Assembly (NCBI GenBank): GCA_933228675.1
Contig: OW121744.1
Location: forward strand, 117,451,600 to 117,515,599
Origin: Stomorhina lunata
Taxonomy: Eukaryota > Arthropoda > Insecta > Diptera > Rhiniidae
DNA: 64,000 bases
Reading direction: 5' to 3'
Shown piece by piece: positions 23,882-35,756 of this stretch; the first letter of the stretch is position 1, and every line of letters starts with the position of its first letter. Made by a program: the position numbers and the translations under genes. The notes beneath the pieces are model-generated. The model saw only the letters and a list, made by a program, of their open reading frames with translations. It did not search any database and had not been told where the DNA came from.

Positions 23882-26788
23882 CTATCCCCTATGATTCCTC
23901 GGGTAGGATTTTTGGTAGAAGTTTGGAACATAATAGACCACGGCCTGTTGTTCATTGCCCTCCAGTCGAATGCCTACTGGAGATAAGTAAGTAGAATTTA
24001 TCCAGCCATTGTCATGGTTATCGTTGTATATTTCATTAATTAAGATATTATCGTGTAACGGCAGTTTTTCTACAAAATTTCTTTGTAAAGACATTGCATA
24101 TTGGCAAAGTGGTACAATTGAAGACTTTTTATAAATGAATGTGTTTGAAAAGCGTTTTGTGTAGGTCTCAAAGTTTTTGTTAATACAGCTTCGAAGAGTC
24201 CTCCTCTCAAAAATCTCCAATTCCTTAGCCACTATTGGGGAAATAGTAAACCAGATTGGGAAGGCATACAGCAAAGCAGGTCTTATGGCCATTTTGTAGA
24301 TGAGGAGTTTAGTATTTTGAGGTAGGTATTTGGTTTTCATCACTTTTGAAAACATCCCAATAATTTTCTTGCATTTTGCTAGGAGTGCTCTGGCCTGATT
24401 ATTGAATTTGAATAGTTTGTCGAAAGTAACTCCCAAATACTTGAAGCTGGATTTAAATTGAATAGGAGTATCTTCAAGAGATAACACTAGTCGTTTGCTT
24501 TCTGGTACAACGAATCTTGGACATTTTCCTGAGGCATTTCTTATGCATATGGCAGTGGATTTAGTAGCATTAATTTCAATGCCCCATTTTTTGTAAAATT
24601 CATTTATATTTGATAGGTGTAGAGAAACTTTGTCAAGCGCCATCTTAGGAGATACATCATGTGAGAATATTAAACAGTCGTCAGCGTATAATATTGCTTT
24701 TGATTCAGATGTTTCGTGCGGAAAATCATGAAGGTATAAATTAAAGAGAAGTGGAGCCAACACACTTCCTTGAGGTACCCCACTCTTTGCTGGACCAAAG
24801 CCAGAACGGGCTTCATTTAATTGAACACAAAATTGTCGGTCAGAAAAATAGCTCACAAACAATTTTACTAGGAATGGATCAATGCCCAAGTCGACTAGTT
24901 TATACAGGATACCTTTGTGGCATGCTGTATCAAATGCTTTTTGAATATCTAGTGAAACTGCAACAGTGCAATTTTGATGTCTCAAATTATTCGTCACGTC
25001 GCTGTGGAATTTTAAAAGAGCGTGTAGCGTGGAGTGCTTTTCTCTGAAGCCGAACTGAAAGCATGATATTGGGTCAATTATGAATTCATTGTCAAGTTTT
25101 TGTTTTATAAGCATTTCGAAAACTTTTCCCACGTTGGACAATAAAGATATGGGTCGAAAATCATCAGGAGTTTCACTACTAGGTTTCTTTTTTATAGGCA
25201 AAATTTTCCCTATTTTCCAGCATGATGGAAAGTAGCCATTGTTAAAGCAGTTATTGAAAATAATTGTTAAAAATTTTACTGAAATATCAGGAAATCTTTT
25301 AATTAAAAAGTTCGAGATGTCGTCGAGACCGACTGATTTTTTGTTGTTAATTTTCTTTATAGTGTCTTTCACTGTAGCCATTTTTACAAAGTGCATATCG
25401 TCATCATTTTCTATTGAATGAAAAAAATTATCAAAGGTGTATATAGATGGTGTTGAATTGGCAATGTGTGTGCAAACGCGTTCTTCTAAGTCTTCAACAG
25501 GCGACACAGGCAACTTTTCACAGTATATTGTAGAATAATGGTTACGAAATATCTCACATCTGTCAGTATCATTGAAAATTTCTGTACCGTCAACCAAAAG
25601 TTTGCTACAAAAAGAGGATTTTTTATTGCCAATTATCGAGTAAATTTCTTTAAACGCGGTTGGTCCTGGTTTTATCTTAGCTAAGCGCTGGTTAAATAAT
25701 TCTGCCTGCTCGACATTAATAAGCTCCTTTATAAGCAATTTGAGTAGTTGAATTTGCTTTGATAGAAGTGCGTAATCTTGCCCTTTTCTGTTTCCAGCCC
25801 TATGGTAAATCTTTTTTAGGTTTTTTTGCCAAGTATGTTTTATTCGGTAAAAGTGTTTAATTTTATCCGAAATAAGAATTCTGTTGTTTTGGAGCACAAT
25901 TTTTTGAGAATGAGAGTTCGTGACTGTACTGCAAATTGTATTAAATTCTGATATTAATTGATCAATTTCTTCATTTTTTAGATTTCTGTTATCTGGAGGC
26001 ATTATAGAATATGTCGCCAATTCCATATCCCGACGAAAGCTTGACCAGTTTGTGTTCTTGAAAGACGTAAAATTTTTTGGAGACATCAATACAAGTTCAA
26101 TATTATTGAACTTAAGTTCCATCTTAATGGGGAAGTGATCGGAAAAGGTAGATAAGCTGGTGATTCTGTAATTTGGTATAGTAGTGTTTACCAAGTTAGG
26201 AGTTACTAAAAAATGGTCTAGATATGACCCACCATTTGGGTAGGAAGGCTTATTGTCTGAAAAACGTTGGGCGTAAAGAGAGTGGTCTTGAAGCCAGTTG
26301 TATAGGTATTTTCCATTGCCATTATGTTGCGTATCTCCCCAGTACGGGTGTTTCGAGTTGAGATCTCCACCAACTATTATGCCATCGAACCCTCTGGTTT
26401 CATGAAATATTTTAGAAAGGCTGCTACGAATTTGTACTTCACTTGTGTTGCTGGGTATGTAAATTGAGCCAACTAGGAATTTTTTAAGGGCATTATCAAT
26501 CCGCATTTCAATTTGTAAGAAGATGTTGTTGAATTTCAGGTCAGTAATTGTAATTTGGCTGTATGCAATTGTATCATTTATAGCTATTGTGACTCCAATC
26601 GGAGATTTATCATGAATAAAATTAAAATTATTGAGTTTTATGTTTCTATTTTCTCGTAGGTGACACTCCTGGATAAATGCGATATCAATTTTGTTGTAAT
26701 GTAGTATGTTCATAAGGTCAATGCGTCGACTTGTTTCCACAAGTGAGCGTACATTAAAAGTTAGAAAATTAAGGCTCCTACGGGTCAT
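23882..26788 (-). CDS. LINE ORF2: endonuclease-reverse transcriptase (968 codons)
   Basis: Residues 1-230 form an APE-type endonuclease with expected catalytic blocks: FNVRSL, FIQECHL, GSIYIPS, GGDLNSKHPYWG and SDHFPI. The reverse transcriptase spans roughly 470-760, with DDFRPISLLSNVGKVFE, GFREKHSTLHAL, VSLDIQKAFDT, SGVPQGSVLAPLLFNLYL and the catalytic YADD. It nicks target DNA and primes reverse transcription there. No RNase H domain follows, as in the Jockey clade. The start ATG overlaps the last 11 bases of ORF1 in another frame, suggesting translation by termination-reinitiation. No internal stop or frameshift was seen. Confidence 0.92.
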   Translation of the reverse strand: MTRRSLNFLTFNVRSLVETSRRIDLMNILHYNKIDIAFIQECHLRENRNIKLNNFNFIHDKSPIGVTIAINDTIAYSQITITDLKFNNIFLQIEMRIDNALKKFLVGSIYIPSNTSEVQIRSSLSKIFHETRGFDGIIVGGDLNSKHPYWGDTQHNGNGKYLYNWLQDHSLYAQRFSDNKPSYPNGGSYLDHFLVTPNLVNTTIPNYRITSLSTFSDHFPIKMELKFNNIELVLMSPKNFTSFKNTNWSSFRRDMELATYSIMPPDNRNLKNEEIDQLISEFNTICSTVTNSHSQKIVLQNNRILISDKIKHFYRIKHTWQKNLKKIYHRAGNRKGQDYALLSKQIQLLKLLIKELINVEQAELFNQRLAKIKPGPTAFKEIYSIIGNKKSSFCSKLLVDGTEIFNDTDRCEIFRNHYSTIYCEKLPVSPVEDLEERVCTHIANSTPSIYTFDNFFHSIENDDDMHFVKMATVKDTIKKINNKKSVGLDDISNFLIKRFPDISVKFLTIIFNNCFNNGYFPSCWKIGKILPIKKKPSSETPDDFRPISLLSNVGKVFEMLIKQKLDNEFIIDPISCFQFGFREKHSTLHALLKFHSDVTNNLRHQNCTVAVSLDIQKAFDTACHKGILYKLVDLGIDPFLVKLFVSYFSDRQFCVQLNEARSGFGPAKSGVPQGSVLAPLLFNLYLHDFPHETSESKAILYADDCLIFSHDVSPKMALDKVSLHLSNINEFYKKWGIEINATKSTAICIRNASGKCPRFVVPESKRLVLSLEDTPIQFKSSFKYLGVTFDKLFKFNNQARALLAKCKKIIGMFSKVMKTKYLPQNTKLLIYKMAIRPALLYAFPIWFTISPIVAKELEIFERRTLRSCINKNFETYTKRFSNTFIYKKSSIVPLCQYAMSLQRNFVEKLPLHDNILINEIYNDNHDNGWINSTYLSPVGIRLEGNEQQAVVYYVPNFYQKSYPRNHRG

Positions 26789-28103
26789 AAAACTTCTGCA
26801 CTTTTGAAAGTAGCCGCTTGAACTCTTCCTTGGCTACGTCTCTTGGCATTTTGGTATATTCTTTTAAAAAAATTTCAATTTCCTGTTCTAGTGTGAGCTT
26901 TTCAGACTCCATGAAATAATTTGCTAGCTTGAGAAACTCAGCTACGATTGCAGGTTTATTGTTTTGTTGGTTATGGCTTGCTGGTTGATTTGAGGCGTTG
27001 TGAAAATGGCTAGAATATGACACTCCCGGTGTTATTGTTGAAGGTGGAATAATTCTTGCAATATTATTAGCAGCGACTGCTTTTCTTTCACGAACTTCGT
27101 CAAGTTTTTGTTTTTTGTTAGTTACGTATTTTTGGTAAGCTGTGCAGCCTCTCCAATTCGCCGGATGTCCACTTTGACCACAGTTGACACACACTGGTTC
27201 AGACTTTTCTCCTGTATTTCTAGCACACATGCCCGGCTCATGCTGCTCGTCACATTTTACGCATTGAAAATCGCGGTTGCAGTTTTTTGCCATATGGCCC
27301 CAAAGTTGACACCTGCGACACTGAATTTCGCGCTCGTTTTTCTTAGGTTTCTCCCAAACAATTATCTGGTTGAGTATGTGTTTGATATGCGTGATATCTT
27401 TGAGGCCTTTTCCTTGTTGAAGGGTGGCTAAGAATAAGCCTGTGACCGAGTTATTTTTTTTAGAAAAATTTGTAGTGAACTTTGAGACCTTATCCACAAC
27501 ATTAGGGATTACGTTGTCCAATGCCTTTTTGATATCTTCAGTTTCTGTTTTGTAGTGTAATCCACGTATTACAAATGATATTTGACGAAGTTCTTTAGGA
27601 GTAAAAGAGTAGGAGTTTATCTTCTTTTCTCTCAGCAATGACATCATTTCTTTGTACACGATAATATCTGAAATAAAGAGTTTACTTTTGTGTCTATTAA
27701 TGTTTTTTATTTTAAAATTTATCTTTGGGGTTCTTGATTCCAATTGATCTACCAGCAGTTTAACATTTATATTGTATAAAATAATTGGGGGACAAAATGG
27801 CTTCCTATTTTCTGTGCTGTCGGTATTGCGGCTCTTTTTATTGTTGTTGTGGCTGCTGTCGCTTATAATTTCTAAGTCTGCAAGTGGTTGGAAGTAGTTT
27901 TGTGAAACATTAACTAGTGGCACCGTGCCGCTTCGTATTGTGGATACATCAATTTTTGTTGGGGAAGCTGTGTCGTCATATCTTTTTCTTTTTGTGCTAC
28001 AGTTGTCTCCATTATCACAGTCGCCACTGCCACAAACAGGACAAGCATTTTTTGTAGTTTTGGTCAACCTGACAGCAACATCGTCTGAATCCATTGAATC
28101 CAT
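26778..28103 (-). CDS. LINE ORF1: Gag-like nucleic-acid-binding protein (441 codons)
   Basis: The central part (about residues 170-245, IRGLHYKTETEDIKKALDN) resembles the PRE_C2HC domain of insect LINE Gag proteins. Three Cys/His knuckles follow, beginning CRRCQLWGHMAKNC, CVKCDEQHEPGMC and CVNCGQSGHPANWRGC. An additional Cys cluster is near the N-terminus (CPVCGSGDC). The protein should coat element RNA and assist its delivery. The frame is complete from ATG to TAG. Confidence 0.88.
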   Translation of the reverse strand: MDSMDSDDVAVRLTKTTKNACPVCGSGDCDNGDNCSTKRKRYDDTASPTKIDVSTIRSGTVPLVNVSQNYFQPLADLEIISDSSHNNNKKSRNTDSTENRKPFCPPIILYNINVKLLVDQLESRTPKINFKIKNINRHKSKLFISDIIVYKEMMSLLREKKINSYSFTPKELRQISFVIRGLHYKTETEDIKKALDNVIPNVVDKVSKFTTNFSKKNNSVTGLFLATLQQGKGLKDITHIKHILNQIIVWEKPKKNEREIQCRRCQLWGHMAKNCNRDFQCVKCDEQHEPGMCARNTGEKSEPVCVNCGQSGHPANWRGCTAYQKYVTNKKQKLDEVRERKAVAANNIARIIPPSTITPGVSYSSHFHNASNQPASHNQQNNKPAIVAEFLKLANYFMESEKLTLEQEIEIFLKEYTKMPRDVAKEEFKRLLSKVQKFYDP

Positions 28104-28473
28104 GTTCTGTGCTACTCCAAGATTATACCTAACGACAAACGTTAAGTATAATTGTTTTAAATAATTGTTTAATTTATTTGTATTATTTATTAAAAAAAAA
28201 ATTATAGAAAAAATGCGTCTGTTCTTAGCAGAGTTGCCAGATCTTTTTTCAATTTAAAAACAAATGTCACTCGTTTAGCAGTTAAATAATTTTCAAGTAC
28301 TGTATAAACTAAATTATTCATAGTGTTGTTAAGCGTTTTTAAGTAATTTTTTTCTTACTCTTTTCAACACTGTTCAAACACACTTGACATTTCTGTCACA
28401 ATAATAAAAGCATTGTTTGGTGAAATTAAAAGATTTGTACAATTTTTTAGAAAATTTATTTTTATTTTTAAAA

Positions 28474-30031
<1,558 letters not shown>

Positions 30032-30093
30032 TTGTTTTCCGAATTTGGCAAGGAAATTTAAACTTAAGTTATCAAGTAGTTAAGAATTTTATT

Positions 30094-30099
30094 AATAAA
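30094..30099 (+). terminator. Rpb12: Poly(A) signal of Rpb12
   Basis: AATAAA lies 63 bases after the Rpb12 stop codon, the first such hexamer downstream. Confidence 0.6.
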
Positions 30100-30880
30100 G
30101 CTGACTAAAAAAATGAATACTTATTTTAATAACTTTCACTATGGCATGCCAGTAGTAAAGAAAGTATGCACGAAGACGTGCAATGGCTGGTGTATGATAA
30201 AACAGTAGTTTTGAAGTTTCTCGTACCAGAGCTGTAGTCAAGTTTAAGTTCTCAATTTCGAATTTTAGGAGCACTTCTTTTGGAAGAAAAACGTTCAAAA
30301 TGCTGCAAGTAAGGAAACATTTTGGAAATGTGTATGTATTTTAATTCTCTTATATCTTTTCGATTAAAGAAAATAAGTCTTAGAAATGAAATGTTTATAC
30401 AAAATTACTTCCTGAAAATTGCAGTAATCCGATATTGTCGGTGTGTTACCGAGGTTTACTATTTTAAAGCCCACACTATCATTTCTAAATCTTTACGATT
30501 GCAGAAATAAAGTCTTGGAATTGAAACAAACACAAATTTAATCAAAAAGATTGCTTGATTATATTTTGAAGCCCAGAACTTGTATTTCTATTGTGATTCA
30601 AAGTCGGTCTATTTGTTAAATCTACACAGGATTCTTTATTGGTTTACCCACAAAAGAATAATGTTTTGTTGTGATATGAACATAGAATTATATGTTAGAA
30701 TCTGGTTTAAAACACACAAATAAGGGTTCTATTGAAGTAACATTTTCTAATTTTCGATTCTTACAAAAATTGGCATAAATATTTTTATAAGGAATCGAAC
30801 ATTTAATTTCTGAATGATAGCGCTATGGGTGGTACCAGAGTTTTTTTCTTAACCGGAAAACCTTTTTATTGAAAATTTTT
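30100..30880. other. Intergenic region after Rpb12
   Basis: No gene recognised. Two loosely related segments (near 30360-30480 and 30485-30600, both with AAGTCTT(A/G)GAAxTGAAA and AAGCCCA) suggest an old duplication of about 130 bp. Confidence 0.4.
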
Positions 30881-30884
30881 CAAA

Positions 30885-31735
30885 GAAAAAATTAGTTGTA
30901 AAATTTTCAAAGAAAAAATTTTTTACAAAAAATTTTTTATAGAAAAGTTTTCAATGTTGAAATTTATTATAGAAAATTTCTCAATATTACAATTTTTATA
31001 GAAAATTTTTCAATGTTAAAATTTTTTATAGAAAATTATCAATGTTAAAAATTTACATGTTTGCAATTTTTAAAGAAATTTTTTGATGTACAAAATTTTT
31101 ATAGAAAATTTTTTGATGTTGACATTTTTTATAGAATTTTTTTTTTTTTTAAATATTAAGAAAATTTTGATGATTATCATAAAAATCTTGAGGTGTACAA
31201 TTTTTTAAAGAAAACTTTTCAATGTTAAAATTTGTTTTAAAAAATTTCTCAATATTACAATTTTTGGATGTTAAATTTTTTATAGAAAATTTTTAAATGT
31301 TAAAATTTGTTCTTTCAATATAAAAATTTATAGAAAATTTTTCGATGTGAAATATTTTTTAGAAAATTTTTTGATATTCAAATTTTTTGATTAAAAAATT
31401 TTCATAGAAAATTTTTTGATGTTAAAGAAATTTTTTTTATTCTGAAATTTTTTACAGAAAATTTTTCGATGTCAAAATTTTTTAAAAAATATTTTCGATA
31501 TTAAAATTTTTTATAGAAAAATTTTCGATGCTAAAATTTTTTATAGAAAATTTTTTGATGTTAAAATTTTTTATAGAAAGTTTTCTATGTTAATATATTT
31601 TATAGAAAAATTTTCGATGTTAAAATTTTCTAAAGAAAATTTTTGGCTGTTAAAATTTTTATAGAAAATTTTTTGATGTTGAAATTTTTTTAGAAAATTT
31701 TACAATGTTGAAATTTTTTCGATGTTGAAGGCCAG
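30885..31735 (+). repeat. 30-bp AT-rich tandem array
   Basis: About 28 diverged units of roughly 30 bp, each with TTTTTATAGAAAATTTT followed by TCGATGTT or TTGATGTT. It shares the ATAGAAAA element and the approximate period with the 31-bp arrays and is probably a distant subfamily. It lies between the convergent Rpb12 and igl 3' ends. Confidence 0.8.
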
Positions 31736-31739
31736 TGTC

Positions 31740-33748
31740 CTGTTATAAGGGTTTTCGCTGTTAATACATACTTATATCCTTTTGGAATCTGAAGCTATTA
31801 TCGATTAATGATTAAAAAACGGTTAATTTGCTTTAAATTTTTGGGAAAAATTTTTCTTTATTTATTCATTTTATTTATTTACTCAAAAAGTGTAGTTTTG
31901 GTTTTTCTTTTAAATTTATATTTTTTTGTTCATTTATTAATATTTTAAGATTGACAATATTATTTTTGGTTTTGTTTAAATGTTTTTTTACCTTTTTTGG
32001 TTTGTTGCAAATTTTTTCTTGTTTTTTATTTAGTATTCAATTTTATTCAATAATTAAGAGAGTTTTTTTACTCTTTAAAAGATCAATTGTTGAAGAGTTT
32101 CAAAAAAGAAACTAGACAAAATAACGGTATTGGGGAAAAGGTAAACAAATTGAAATAAATAAAAACAAGAAGAGTAAGAAGAAAAGAGGAAGAGTGAGGA
32201 TGAAATCGAAAAAGTATAACGGAATAGAGTTGCCATAGAATAAAAATGGCTTAAAAGAGTAGGATTCTTAAAAGATAAATGGAAATAGAAAAACAGTGAA
32301 AAATAAAAAAAAAAACAAACATAAATGAAAATTATCATGACATTTGAAAAGCTTAAAAGGAAAAATTTGGTTATTGTAAAGAATAAAGAAGAAAATATAT
32401 GAAAAAGTTTGCGAATGTCTTCAGCGAAAGTTTATCTTTGAAGTCGACATCTGTCAGTAAAATGTTGTTGATGTTAATTGATTTTTAATAATTCATATTT
32501 GCAATTTGGATGTCAAAATGACGTTGATCTTATTGACTTCTTTGGATGCCCTTTTCAGCCGAGATTTTCTGTTATTTAAAACAATTTTAAACCAAATTTA
32601 AACTTTAAAGCCCAAATGTTTTAATGGTTTCTTTTTAATTAAACATTGGTATTATTTTGAATAATTAACAATTTTTAAAACAGAAGTGCTTAATTTAACA
32701 ATGTTTTGCATTAAATTTTGCAATTAGTTTTCTTCTTATTTTACTCGTAAGAATTTTCTTTATAATTCAAAGATTTTTGTTCTTTTGAAATAAAATTTAA
32801 ATTTTTTTAATAATTAAATGATTTTTACTTGTTTTTCATTTATGTTTTAAAGTGCATTATTATTTTTAAGGGATTTTAAATTTTTAGATAATTCTTTTTA
32901 ATTTTTCAAAAGTGCATAGTCAATAGTTTTTTTTTTATAAAAAAATAAATTATTAAATAAATATAAAAAAGCTTAAAAAACAAAATTTGTCTACTGAAGG
33001 TTTTGGCATTTTCTGTTAAGGTTTTGTAAGATTTTCTTTTATTTAATAATTGCTAATAAATAATTAATGATTTTTTTTGTTGTTGTTAATTTTTCATATT
33101 TAAACTGACTGTCTCATATTGGAATGTTTTTTGTTTTTGTTTTTTTGTTAAGATGTTTTATTAACTTCATTTTTTATTTAATCAAGCTCTTATTATTTAT
33201 TTTATTTTAATATTTTTTTTTTGTTTAATAAATTGAATAAATTATTGTTGTTTTTTGTTTTTGTTTTTCTTTAATTTAATTGTTTTTTTGTGTTAATATT
33301 TTAAAGCTGTTTTGAATCTAACATGAGAGTTAAGTTAATTTCTAACTCCTATAAAAGCCAACATAAAAACTTAATACATTTTGTTGTTTAAATTTGCTTA
33401 AAAAAATTATTATTTAATAAAACTTAAAATTAACAATATCTTTCTTTTCTTTTGTTTAATAATTAATTCTGCAACTTTGACAAATGTTTTTTTTCTTTCT
33501 TTATAATTTTTAAACTTTTGTTGTTATTCTTTGCTTCAAACGTTATGGACTTTTTGTATACGTTTTTCGTTTATTTCTTTTTTTTTGCTTTTTAATGATT
33601 TAAATCTTAATTTTTATTTTTTTTTTTTTATTTTTTTATATTATTTTTAAGACAATTGCTAATTTTCTTTTTAAAAGTTTATCCTTTCTTTAATCCCAAA
33701 AAAATAAATATTTGTGTGTGTTTCAATATTCAAAAATTGTTTCTGTTT
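31740..33748 (-). other. igl: AT-rich region, partly igl 3' UTR
   Basis: No protein-coding frame is credible. Directly downstream of the igl stop codon the DNA is T/A-rich with GTT and TTTTTG runs. Several - strand AATAAA hexamers (for example near 33570) could end the transcript. The extent of the UTR cannot be set by eye. Confidence 0.35.
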
Positions 33749-33978
33749 TTATTCAACTGGTTGTTGATCTTTACGGGTTTTATGTCCCCGGAATGAGGCC
33801 TGTATTTTGGTAGCTGCCTTATTAAGCTCGGGATCACTTAAGTCAATATCCAATTCTTCGGCCACCTTTTTGGTGATCTCCTGTATATCCACATCCTCGG
33901 GTGCGTCCTTGGTAACCAGTTTGCGTGTTAAGTGACCACGGAAGGTGGCTTGAATTTTTAAAGCAGCATCACAGAGTT
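33749..33978 (-). CDS. igl: igloo-like IQ-motif protein, last coding exon (partial)
   Basis: Reading leftward from an acceptor (ATTATTCTAG just above 33978) gives 75 residues and a TAA at 33751-33749; two leading bases complete a codon from the previous exon. Two calmodulin-binding IQ motifs are plain: IQATFRGHLTRK and IQASFRGHKTRK, separated by an acidic linker (EDVDIQEITKKVAEELDID). This two-IQ C-terminus matches the fly GAP-43-like protein igloo, a calmodulin-binding neuronal protein, as I remember it. The N-terminal exons were not found between here and 64000, so they lie in undetected small exons or beyond the window. Neurogranin-like or other IQ proteins are less likely alternatives. 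Confidence 0.78.
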
Positions 33979-34149
33979 CTAGAATAATAAGAATTAAATT
34001 GGGGTCTGTGTTGATTAAAAATTGTTAATACTTGGAATTTTTATAAATCTTAACAGAAATTATCAAATATATTGTAAAAATTGAATTCCTTAATTCTTTA
34101 GCTTATTTCCCCATAAATTGTAAAGTATATGCTGACACATTGGTAACCC

Positions 34150-35756
34150 TGTCCTTTAAACCAGGTGTTCTGACGACATTTTGATCGCTGTAAAATAATA
34201 TTGTCATGGGTCGGTTTGGCAAAATTTGACCCTAAGTCTAAACGTAAAAGAAAAGAAGTTCAAGGCCGACTTTTTGATACACTTTATTGCTAAGGTCAAA
34301 TATGTATGAACCAATTGACAACATCTTTACAAAATTTTGTCTGTGAGTAATTTAAATAAGGTAGAACTTGTACTCACTGACCATGCCAAATATCTTGGGG
34401 TCATTCTGGACTCAGAACTGTCCTAGAGCCTAAACACCCAATTCAGGGTGTCCAAAGCATCTTTTGCACTCTACTCATGTAGAGTGGCCATAGGCAAAAC
34501 CTGGGGACTCAATTCTACTAACACTGTCATTCTCTTCGACATGGTTGTCAAGCCTATACTAATGTATGGTGCGCTAGTTTGGTGGCCTGCACTCACCAAG
34601 GCAAACCACGGGATTCTTTCACAAAAATTTTAAGATCGTCCGCTCTTATGATTACTGGTGCTTTAAGAACTACACCATCTAAGGCGCTTTTTGTCATGTT
34701 TAACTGGCTCCCAGTCGAACTATTCGTACAGCAAATCACCCTTAACTCGGTTATCCGACTAAGCACTATCGGAATCTGGTCCCATTCGCAAACTGGACAA
34801 CATTAACTACTGCATATCCACCCCTCTCTTGGATAAATCCTTTTGATGTAACTATCTCTGGAGACCCATTATCCCTTGATGATCACTGTTTGGAGGTATA
34901 CATGGATGGATCCAAGTCAAAGATAGGAGTGAGGGGGCTTCTTCATCCTACTATTAGGGAAGAAAATCTGTTTTAAGCTTCCTGATCAGTGTAGTATCCT
35001 TCAATCCGAGATATAGGCCATATACAGAGCTGCCAAATGGTTAAGATACTACAGAATATACGACAGGGATATTCGTTTCTGTGTCGACAGTCAGGCTGCC
35101 ATATAATCACTATCTGATGTCCACACGACATCTGTTCTTACCCGTGAATGGTACTCGGGCACAACAACGTAACTGGTAACTCCACTGCGGACCACCTTGC
35201 TAAATCCGGTGCTCTCCTGAGTCTGGATAAAATCGATCAATTTACGGGCTTACCGCTATCCGCCTGAAAATCAGTAATTAGGCAACTTCTCTACTGATCA
35301 GCGCAGAATACCTGGTCCATCAAAACCACTTGTTGAATATCCAGGCAAACATGGCCCACCTATGACAAAAACCGTTCAAAATGCTTGGTTTTTCTACCTC
35401 GTCACAGACTCCGCAACCTATTCTCAACCCCAACAGGTCATTGTATTTTTGGGCTTCATACCAGAAATCTTAACCTTCAGTACCATCATTACTGTCGTAG
35501 CTGTCACCACGCCGAAGAGGAGGAAACGGTAACGGTATCCTCTCTGCCACTGTCCCGCTCTTTAAATTTTGTGAGCTCTTTATCTGGGGCGCTTTATCTG
35601 CATGATTTATCCGATCTAGCGGGTATTGACATTCATTTATCAGGGCTACAGACTGACTTAAATAAGTCTACCCCTGTGGGTACTACAAATGAACCGTTTC
35701 TGGGACCCAAGTGACGCTGACTTAACATCAGCTGCCTGCCTAACCTAGCCTAACCA
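34150..35756 (+). mobile_element. Dead LOA/I-like LINE fragment with RNase H
   Basis: Broken frames show, in order: a decayed RT active-site region (SDDILIAV near 34170), HAKYLGVILDSEL near 34390, then WGLNSTNTVIL and PILMYGALVWWPA (34500-34590), SALMITGALRTTPSKAL near 34640, an RNase H part (VYMDGSKSK near 34900, AAKWLRYYRIYDRD, VDSQAAI near 35090, ADHLAKSGALL near 35195), and a C-terminal region with TGHCIFGLHTRNLN and CRSCHHAEEEETV (35430-35530). A TAG replaces the expected Trp after SELS. It ends in CCTAACCTAGCCTAACC. RNase H distinguishes it from the intact LINE. It begins about 170 bases into the igl intron, opposite strand. Confidence 0.82.

Larger units (their letters stand above)
23859..28148 (-). 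mobile_element. Apparently intact Jockey-clade LINE
   Basis: A non-LTR retrotransposon of about 4.3 kb with two full open frames, a short 5' leader (about 45 bases before the ORF1 ATG) and a very short 3' UTR ending in an A run (T run at 23861-23868 on +). TAATTGT occurs at 23852-23858 and 28149-28155 and may be the target duplication, but seven AT-rich bases are weak evidence. It lies in the divergent Mettl16/Rpb12 spacer. Intact frames and catalytic residues suggest a recent insertion. Exact ends are inferred. Confidence 0.85.
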
